IMG/VR virus record: IMGVR_UViG_3300001041_000017
Coordinates: 16,058 to 80,057 of that record
Direction: 5' to 3' (one strand)
DNA from: a virus
Length of the DNA stretch: 64,000 bases
The position numbers and the translations under genes are program-made. The notes below the pieces were generated by a model that saw nothing but the letters and a program-made list of their open reading frames with translations, was not told the origin of the DNA and searched no databases. Shown in pieces: positions 59,347-64,000 of this stretch (positions are counted from its first letter, which is position 1; each line of letters begins with the position of its first letter).

Positions 59347-60303
59347 TTGTCTAAGAAAATAAAATATGCTAAAAATACAGGTGTTTCAGTATGGGAATTA
59401 AAAGAAAGATTGAAACTTCCTTTAGAAATTAAGATAAATATGTCTATCCAGAGAATAATTCAATGGTATGAGTATTACAACGGAAATGTTTATATTTCTT
59501 TTAGTGGGGGTAAGGACAGTACCGTTCTAAATCATCTAGTAAGAAGTATTTATCCAAATGTTCCTGCCGTGTTTTCTAACACTGGTTTGGAATTTCCTGA
59601 GATAGTATCATTTGTTAGAGAGACAGATAATGTAATTTGGGTTTAACCCAAATTACACTTTAAAGAGATTTTAGATAGATACGGCTATCCAGTGATTAGT
59701 AAAGAAAACGCTAGAAAAATACATGATCTACAAAATCCAACAGAGAATAATAAAAGAACAATATCCTTGAGAATGGGATTAGAACCAAGTAGAAATGGAA
59801 AATTTAATGTCGGGATGGTCCCTTTGAAGTGGCAATATTTAAAAGACGCTCCATTTAAAATAAGTGATGCTTGTTGTGAAGTTATGAAGAAAAGACCATT
59901 TAAAATTTATGAGAAAGAACAAGGTAGAAAACCGTTTATAGGTTCAATGGTTTCTGAAAGTAGATTTAGGATGAATAATTATATAAGAAATGGCTGTAAT
60001 GCTTTTAATTTAGACAGACCTTTCAGTATTCCGATTTCTTTCTGGACAGAAGAGGATGTTTGGGAGTATATTAGAATTTTTAATGTACCATATTCAAGAA
60101 TATATGATATGGGATATGATAGAACTGGTTGTGTTTTCTGTCTTTTTGGAACACATTTAGAGCAAAAAAGAGGATTAAATCGTTTTCAAAGAATGTATTC
60201 AACACATCCAAGTCTATGGAAATTCTGTATGAACAAATTAGGATTAAAAGATGTATGTAAATATGTAGGTATTAAAACTATGCCGAGGAAGGTGAAATAT
60301 TGA
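59347..60303 (+). pseudogene. PAPS-reductase/adenine-nucleotide alpha hydrolase-like gene interrupted by an in-frame TAA
   Basis: TTG start at 59347 with GGAG eight bases upstream. The PP-loop SFSGGKDST and NTGLEFPEI are in the first 99 residues. The frame then meets TAA (59644-59646) and continues in the same frame without shift as PKLHFKEILDRYGYPVISKE and on to 60303 (CCEVMKKRPFKIYEKE, RTGCVFCLFG). The intact product would be about 318 residues, the size of phage PAPS-reductase-like proteins, which activate substrates with ATP and sometimes act in sulfur or base modification. The stop replaces what is probably a Lys codon. A second start at 59692 lacks a good binding site. Pseudogene, read-through or recoding cannot be told apart here. 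Confidence 0.7.
59631..59657. repeat. Perfect 27-bp palindrome centred on the TAA stop
   Basis: Arms TGTAATTTGGGTT (59631-59643) and AACCCAAATTACA (59645-59657) are exact inverted copies around the single base T59644, which is the first base of the in-frame stop. With A at the centre the codon would read AAA (Lys). Confidence 0.95.
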
Positions 60304-60305
60304 TA
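60291..60305 (+). repeat. 15-bp direct repeat, left copy, at the HNH gene border
   Basis: GGTGAAATATTGATA recurs exactly at 60945-60959. The two copies flank the HNH gene, and each supplies a stop codon in TGA context; the right copy also supplies the RuvC binding site and TTG start. Confidence 0.9.
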
Positions 60306-60318
60306 GGAGGAATAATTA

Positions 60319-60957
60319 TTGGGTAAATTTATAGATTTAACTGGTCAAAAATTTGGGAGACTTTTAGTTTTGAAAAAGAAAAAGAAAAGACAAAGTCTTC
60401 ATATTGTTTGGTTGTGTAAATGTAAATGTGGAACAAAAGTTTCTGTTTTAGGATATTCTTTGAAAAATGGAAAGACAAAATCATGTGGTTGTTATAATTT
60501 AGAAATGGTAAGAACTCATATGATGAGTGGTACTTATTTATATAAAATATGGATTGATATAAAAGATAGATGTAATAATAAAAACAATACTTCTTATAAG
60601 AATTATGGTAGTAGAGGTATAAAAATTTGCAAAGAGTGGAATAAAGATTTTATGAAATTTAGAGAATGGTGTTTAAATAATGGTTTTGATAAAAGTCTAG
60701 AATTAGATCGTAGAAATAACGATAAGGGTTATTCTCCAGATAATTGTAGGTGGATAACTAAAAAACAAAATAATAGAAATAAAAGAACTAATGTTTTTAT
60801 TATTTATAAAGGAAAAAGAAGAACATTAATAGAGGTTTCAGAATTAACAGGAATAAATTATAGAACATTAGTTGGAAGATATGGTAAAGGTTTTAGAGGA
60901 AAAAATCTTATTTTTATTAGTCAGATAATGAAACTTAAAAAGAGGGTGAAATATTGA
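60319..60957 (+). CDS. HNH homing-type endonuclease
   Basis: 212 residues, TTG start with AGGAGG. The N-terminal zinc-binding part (FIDLTGQKFGRLLVL, WLCKCKCGTKVSV, SCGCYN) is followed by an HNH core (YLYKIWIDIKDRCNN, NYGSRGIKICKEW, LELDRRNNDKGYSPDNCRWITKKQ) and a C-terminal AP2/helix-turn-helix-like DNA-binding tail (RTLIEVSELTGINYRTLVGR). This is the free-standing phage homing endonuclease family. It is wedged between the PAPS-reductase-like gene and ruvC and bordered by 15-bp direct repeats, which suggests recent insertion. Confidence 0.8.
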   Translation: MGKFIDLTGQKFGRLLVLKKKKKRQSLHIVWLCKCKCGTKVSVLGYSLKNGKTKSCGCYNLEMVRTHMMSGTYLYKIWIDIKDRCNNKNNTSYKNYGSRGIKICKEWNKDFMKFREWCLNNGFDKSLELDRRNNDKGYSPDNCRWITKKQNNRNKRTNVFIIYKGKRRTLIEVSELTGINYRTLVGRYGKGFRGKNLIFISQIMKLKKRVKY

Positions 60958-60959
60958 TA
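60945..60959 (+). repeat. 15-bp direct repeat, right copy, at the HNH gene border
   Basis: Exact copy of the 60291-60305 sequence GGTGAAATATTGATA. It contains the HNH stop codon, and the binding site and start of ruvC. Confidence 0.9.
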
Positions 60960-61598
60960 TTAGCACTAGACCTATCGTTAACTGGTTCTGCCTTAATCCT
61001 TTTAGATAAAGGAATAATGCAGGATTTCTGGTTCTTCACACAAATAAAAAAACAAGCAAAACATAAGCAAGCCATATTTTTAAGTAAAGAAATTTCAGAA
61101 TATGAACGCTTAGAGGTCATTACTGATACTACACTTGATATAATAAGAAATAGGGGCAATAAAATAAAGTTTGCTGCCATAGAAGGATATTCGTTTGGAG
61201 TCGTAGGTAAAACATCAAGAATACTCCAAACAGCAGAATTTACAGGACACATTAAAAAATATCTTTATTCGTCAAGAATTCCTTTTAGAATCTATCCTCC
61301 TGACAGAATAAAATTATTCGCAACAGGAAACGGAAACGCAACAAAAGGAATGATGATGGTAGCAGTATTAAAACGATGGGAAAAGATAGACTTTTCTCAG
61401 TTTGGAAAGTCAGCCGAGGATTTAGCAGATGCCTATTCAATAGGCCAGCTATTAACCTGGGAATTGAAAGTAAAAAGAATGATTAATCAAAACAAAAAAC
61501 CTAGACTGAATGCAGCAGAAAAAAAGATCCTATATCATAAAACAAAATCTTTTCCAATCCCATTGCTAGAACAGTCTTTAATCGTTAAAAGGGAGTGA
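60954..61598 (+). CDS. ruvC: RuvC-like Holliday junction resolvase
   Basis: 214 residues, TTG start overlapping the HNH stop. RNase-H-fold acidic residues are visible in LALDLSLTGSAL, FAAIEGYSFGV and SAEDLADAYSIG. Phage RuvC-like enzymes cut four-way junctions before packaging. The C-terminal 40 residues are a basic extension (KRMINQNKKPRLNAAEKK). It completes a recombination set with the RecA-like protein and SbcCD. Confidence 0.8.
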   Translation: MILALDLSLTGSALILLDKGIMQDFWFFTQIKKQAKHKQAIFLSKEISEYERLEVITDTTLDIIRNRGNKIKFAAIEGYSFGVVGKTSRILQTAEFTGHIKKYLYSSRIPFRIYPPDRIKLFATGNGNATKGMMMVAVLKRWEKIDFSQFGKSAEDLADAYSIGQLLTWELKVKRMINQNKKPRLNAAEKKILYHKTKSFPIPLLEQSLIVKRE

Positions 61599-61616
61599 AA
61601 GAATGGTGGATCATCA

Positions 61617-62153
61617 TTGAAAAAAAACTCCAAACTAAGAGGGAGAAGGTGGTATATAGCCTACATTCCTTACGCTACAAATAGCGATAAAGAAATAAAA
61701 AAGCTTTTAAAAAGAGGAATATTCACAGAAAGAAACATTCAGTTTTATTACCCTAAGTACAAAGTTATCAAGTATAAAAAGGGTAAAAGAAAAGCAGTAT
61801 GGGAACCGTTACTACCCAATTATTGTTTCTTTAAACTCAATGATTACAAAAAAGATTCACCTTTGTTAAAAAGATTTTTACCCATCGTAGGATTTGTAAC
61901 AGAAGATCCTATATCGAAAAAAGAAATACATAATTTAAGAAAGAAATCGAAAGAAGTTAAGAAAACTAAGTTTAATCATTTGGTGGGGAAGACGGTGATT
62001 GCCACAAAAGGATCATTTAGAGGACTTCCTGGAGAATGTGTTAAACTGGTTAAAGGTGATAGGTTACAGGCCAGAGTTCGAATCTATCTTGGAAAGAAAT
62101 ATAAGTTAGATGACAAATTAGTGAATGTCGATGAACTGGAGGTGTTAAACTAG
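61617..62153 (+). CDS. NusG/LoaP-like transcription elongation factor
   Basis: 178 residues, TTG start with GGTGGA. An NGN domain (GRRWYIAYIPYATNSDKE, WEPLLPNYCFFKLND, PIVGFVTED) is followed by a KOW motif (VGKTVIATKGSFRGLPGECVKL). NusG paralogues such as RfaH and LoaP act on long operons by preventing termination, and the host already has its own NusG. This phage has many intrinsic terminators inside its operons, so an antitermination role is plausible. Confidence 0.75.
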   Translation: MKKNSKLRGRRWYIAYIPYATNSDKEIKKLLKRGIFTERNIQFYYPKYKVIKYKKGKRKAVWEPLLPNYCFFKLNDYKKDSPLLKRFLPIVGFVTEDPISKKEIHNLRKKSKEVKKTKFNHLVGKTVIATKGSFRGLPGECVKLVKGDRLQARVRIYLGKKYKLDDKLVNVDELEVLN

Positions 62154-62897
62154 GTGGATGTAAGTGGAATATCTCTAGGTCTATTGGGTGGGTTTATATT
62201 CAATGCAATAAATAATTATTTTAGATCTAGAACATTAGCCAGGATAGGTTCTGAAAATGGAGATGAAAAGATACTTGGACGTTGGTACAACATAAGAAAG
62301 ATTAGAAAAACAGATAGGCTAAGAATAGCTTTCGCCGGAGCCGGAGGAGTAGGTAAGGGAACTTTAGGAGAAATGTTAACTAAGGAACTGGATGGAATAT
62401 TTATCCCTAGTCATATCTCAGAAACAGGCAAAATGATAGGGTTAAAAGATTCTTTCCTGGATAACCCTTCGGATGAATTAAGAATAACCTATCAGTGGTC
62501 TATAATGATAGGTCAAATGTATCAGGAGCGAGCAGCAACACTATCTACAAGACAAGCATTAATCTTTGAAAGAAGTGTTGTAGATTATTTAGGATACCTT
62601 CTAAATTATAAAGAGAATGATATCCTTAAGGAAAGAGATAGGTACATCGAAATAGTAACCGAGTGGACTAAAGTTAGTTATGATGTAATAATCTACATGA
62701 AACCAGACTTCACTCCTTTAGATTCTAAGGTTAATACTTGGAAAGAGAGAGGAGAAGGAAGAGGCAGGACCGGGGAGATTATTTTGAGCTATTTGAAGTT
62801 CATAAAATCATCCGGAGCAAGGTTCCACCTACTTGAAGTCGGTGGAAGTATTGAAGAAAGATTTGACGTAATAAAAAATTTCATAAAAAGTATATAA
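62154..62897 (+). CDS. P-loop nucleotide kinase-like protein with N-terminal membrane segment
   Basis: 247 residues, GTG start with GGAGGTG at the end of the previous gene. Residues 4-22 (GISLGLLGGFIFNAINNYF) look like a membrane or amphipathic anchor. The P-loop FAGAGGVGKGTLGEML lies near residue 60, then FERSVVDYLGYLLNY and an EERFDVIKNFI end, as in AAA_28/deoxynucleoside- or thymidylate-kinase-like enzymes. Substrate unknown; dNTP supply is plausible given the neighbouring replication genes. Confidence 0.6.
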   Translation: MDVSGISLGLLGGFIFNAINNYFRSRTLARIGSENGDEKILGRWYNIRKIRKTDRLRIAFAGAGGVGKGTLGEMLTKELDGIFIPSHISETGKMIGLKDSFLDNPSDELRITYQWSIMIGQMYQERAATLSTRQALIFERSVVDYLGYLLNYKENDILKERDRYIEIVTEWTKVSYDVIIYMKPDFTPLDSKVNTWKERGEGRGRTGEIILSYLKFIKSSGARFHLLEVGGSIEERFDVIKNFIKSI

Positions 62898-62902
62898 TAG
62901 TA

Positions 62903-62932
62903 TTGATTATTTTTTAAGTTATCATTTATAAT
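62903..62932 (+). promoter_or_regulatory. Sigma-A-like promoter before the HU gene
   Basis: TTGATT (62903-62908), 18-bp spacer, TATAAT (62927-62932), then ACAGATAA. It resembles the vegetative class upstream, but its downstream part is close to the AGATA element of the phage-type sites. Confidence 0.55.
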
Positions 62933-62967
62933 ACAGATAATATAAAAACGAGAGGGGAAATAAAACA

Positions 62968-63429
62968 ATGGCAGGTAAAGCAGAGGTAGCTAAAATAGGT
63001 GGAGTTAAGGCCGAAGCGGTAGAAGGAACTATAAAAGGTATTCTGGAACTTGTAAGATCGGGTAAGAAGGTAACGCTTCACGGTCTTGGGACATTTGATG
63101 TAATCTACAGAAAGCCCAGAATGGGAAGGAACCCTCAAACCGGAGAAGAGGCTCCAATGGAGGAAAGACCAGTCCTTAAACTGGAGGTCAACAAAGAACT
63201 CCGGCAAGAACTGTACGACGACAAAGCACTTCTTAAGTTAGTTAAACAAAAACACAAAGACAAAGAAGCTGCTAAAAAGGCAAGAAAAGAAGCCAAAGAA
63301 AATGGTGATTCTGGAGATGCCGAGAAAAAAGCTTCAACAAAAACAGCTAAAGGGAGCAACGTCAAAGACGGTAAAACCTCAAAAGTCGATGGCGAAAAAA
63401 CCGCTAAAAACAAAAGCTCTAAAAAGTAG
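62968..63429 (+). CDS. HU-like histone protein with long basic tail
   Basis: 153 residues. Residues 1-90 are a full HU/IHF fold (VTLHGLGTFDVIYRKPRMGRNPQTGEE in outline, with the Arg/Pro-tipped DNA-binding arm). Residues 95-153 are an Ala/Lys/Ser/Asp-rich extension resembling histone H1-like tails (KKASTKTAKGSNVKDGKTS). It would bend and compact phage DNA or tune transcription. Its own promoter and terminator indicate separate, probably strong expression. Confidence 0.85.
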   Translation: MAGKAEVAKIGGVKAEAVEGTIKGILELVRSGKKVTLHGLGTFDVIYRKPRMGRNPQTGEEAPMEERPVLKLEVNKELRQELYDDKALLKLVKQKHKDKEAAKKARKEAKENGDSGDAEKKASTKTAKGSNVKDGKTSKVDGEKTAKNKSSKK

Positions 63430-63444
63430 ATTATGAATCTCCGG

Positions 63445-63477
63445 AAGAAGCAGTTTAAAAATAGCTGCTTCTTTTTA
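63445..63477 (+). terminator. Rho-independent terminator after the HU gene
   Basis: A 9-bp perfect stem (AAGAAGCAG at 63445-63453 with CTGCTTCTT at 63465-63473), followed by TTTA. Confidence 0.8.
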
Positions 63478-63505
63478 TTTTGACTAATTGAGAGGTGTTT
63501 GAATT

Positions 63506-64000
63506 ATGAGATATGATGTCTTACTGGTTGACGGTAAGAATTTATGTTATCGGGCTTATTACGGAAATAAAACCTTGAAAGCTAAAATAAGGAATAAGAG
63601 TGTAGGGACCGGTTGTATTTTCGGTTTTGTGAAAACTCTTATTATGGTACACGAACAAGTTATGTCCGATAAAGCTAAAATAATAGTTTGTTGGGATTCC
63701 GGACATGAAAGAAGAACTAAGATTTATCCTGGATACAAAATAAACAGAACCGATAAAGCTAAAAATTTAACTAAGAAAGAAAAGAAAGAAAAAGAAGAAT
63801 TTGAAAGGCAAATGAAAGAATTAAAAAAAGTATTACAGATTCTTGGAATAGATCAAATGTATCGTGAGGGTGAAGAAGCTGACGATTTAGTGGGTTCATT
63901 AGCCAAGAGGCATGAAAATAGAGGAGAAAATGTTTTAATCTTTTCTGGAGACCATGACTTCTACCAGTTAATAACTGAAAAAGTAAGCTTTTATAAAAGC
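63506..64000 (+). CDS. 5'-3' exonuclease (FEN/Pol I N-terminal type), partial
   Basis: 165 residues visible; the gene runs past the right end. ATG 63506 has GAGAGGTG upstream. FEN-family motifs are present: LLVDGKNLCYRAYYG, VCWDSGHERRTKIYPGYKINR, REGEEADDLVGSLA and IFSGDHDFYQLI. The enzyme would remove RNA primers and trim flaps, completing lagging-strand synthesis alongside the DnaE-type polymerase. Confidence 0.88.
   Translation, partial: MRYDVLLVDGKNLCYRAYYGNKTLKAKIRNKSVGTGCIFGFVKTLIMVHEQVMSDKAKIIVCWDSGHERRTKIYPGYKINRTDKAKNLTKKEKKEKEEFERQMKELKKVLQILGIDQMYREGEEADDLVGSLAKRHENRGENVLIFSGDHDFYQLITEKVSFYKS

Noticed and set aside
59692-60303. Second half of the PAPS-like gene as an independent gene
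   Set aside because: Same frame as the first half with continuous homology-like sequence through the TAA and no good binding site at 59692, so it is treated as one interrupted gene.
1-64000. tRNA genes
   Set aside because: Intergenic gaps were read for acceptor and T-arm patterns (GTTCGA-type with CCA end) and none was convincing; a tRNAscan run would be decisive.

Overview
The window is a continuous stretch of an AT-rich, temperate, long-tailed (siphovirus-type) phage genome, most likely infecting a Bacillota (Firmicutes) host and probably a clostridial-type one. The evidence is dense tail-to-head genes almost all on the + strand, strong AGGAGG-type ribosome binding sites, very frequent TTG/GTG starts, consensus TTGACA-17-TATAAT promoters, a DnaE-type polymerase, a serine integrase and an XRE repressor. 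No tRNA, rRNA, CRISPR or insertion sequence was recognised. Both ends cut through genes: an M15 peptidase on the left and a 5'-3' exonuclease on the right. Portal, terminase and major capsid genes were not found and probably lie outside the window.

Layout. 1-3.8 kb: an M15 peptidase end, a small Acb2-like anti-CBASS sponge, the head-tail connector, stopper and terminator set, and the major tail tube protein. 3.9-32.1 kb: tail module, with tail assembly chaperones joined by a canonical -1 frameshift site (A_AAA_AAG), tape measure, distal tail and hub proteins, a three-domain tail lysin, four tandem paralogous baseplate or fibre proteins, and several giant fibre or adhesin-like proteins with Ig-like, DNRLRE and lectin-like modules. 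32.1-32.9 kb: lysis (XhlA-like protein and holin). 33-40 kb: replication initiation (SF2 helicase, two winged-helix proteins with a probable internal origin, DnaC-like loader, DnaB-like helicase, primase). 40-43.5 kb: lysogeny switch (large serine integrase with an adjacent 48-bp attP-like site, divergent repressor, sigma-like regulator carrying C2H2 zinc fingers). 43.6-52.2 kb: zinc-ribbon acidic protein, dUTPase, DNA polymerase III alpha, SSB-like protein and RecA-like recombinase. 52.2-60.3 kb: a recombination and DNA-modification island (radical SAM enzyme, SbcD, DUF6884-like protein, DpdA/TGT-like transglycosylase, DUF1653, MT-A70 methylase, SbcC, PAPS-reductase-like ATPase broken by one in-frame stop). 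60.3-64 kb: HNH homing-type endonuclease, RuvC, NusG paralogue, P-loop kinase, HU and FEN-type exonuclease.

How it fits together. The phage appears to encode most of its own replisome and recombination set while modifying its DNA (deazaguanine insertion plus adenine methylation, both inferred). The sigma-like zinc-finger protein and a recurrent non-standard promoter motif (ACAARGKAAA, 17-18 bp, TATAWT, AWAGATA) at four sites suggest a phage-specific transcription programme, with a NusG paralogue as possible antiterminator. The most unusual items are this sigma factor and promoter class, the DpdA/DUF6884 modification island, the nonsense codon placed exactly at the centre of a perfect palindrome, and the candidate replication origin within the initiator gene. 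All function calls are from reading sequence motifs; no database search was run.
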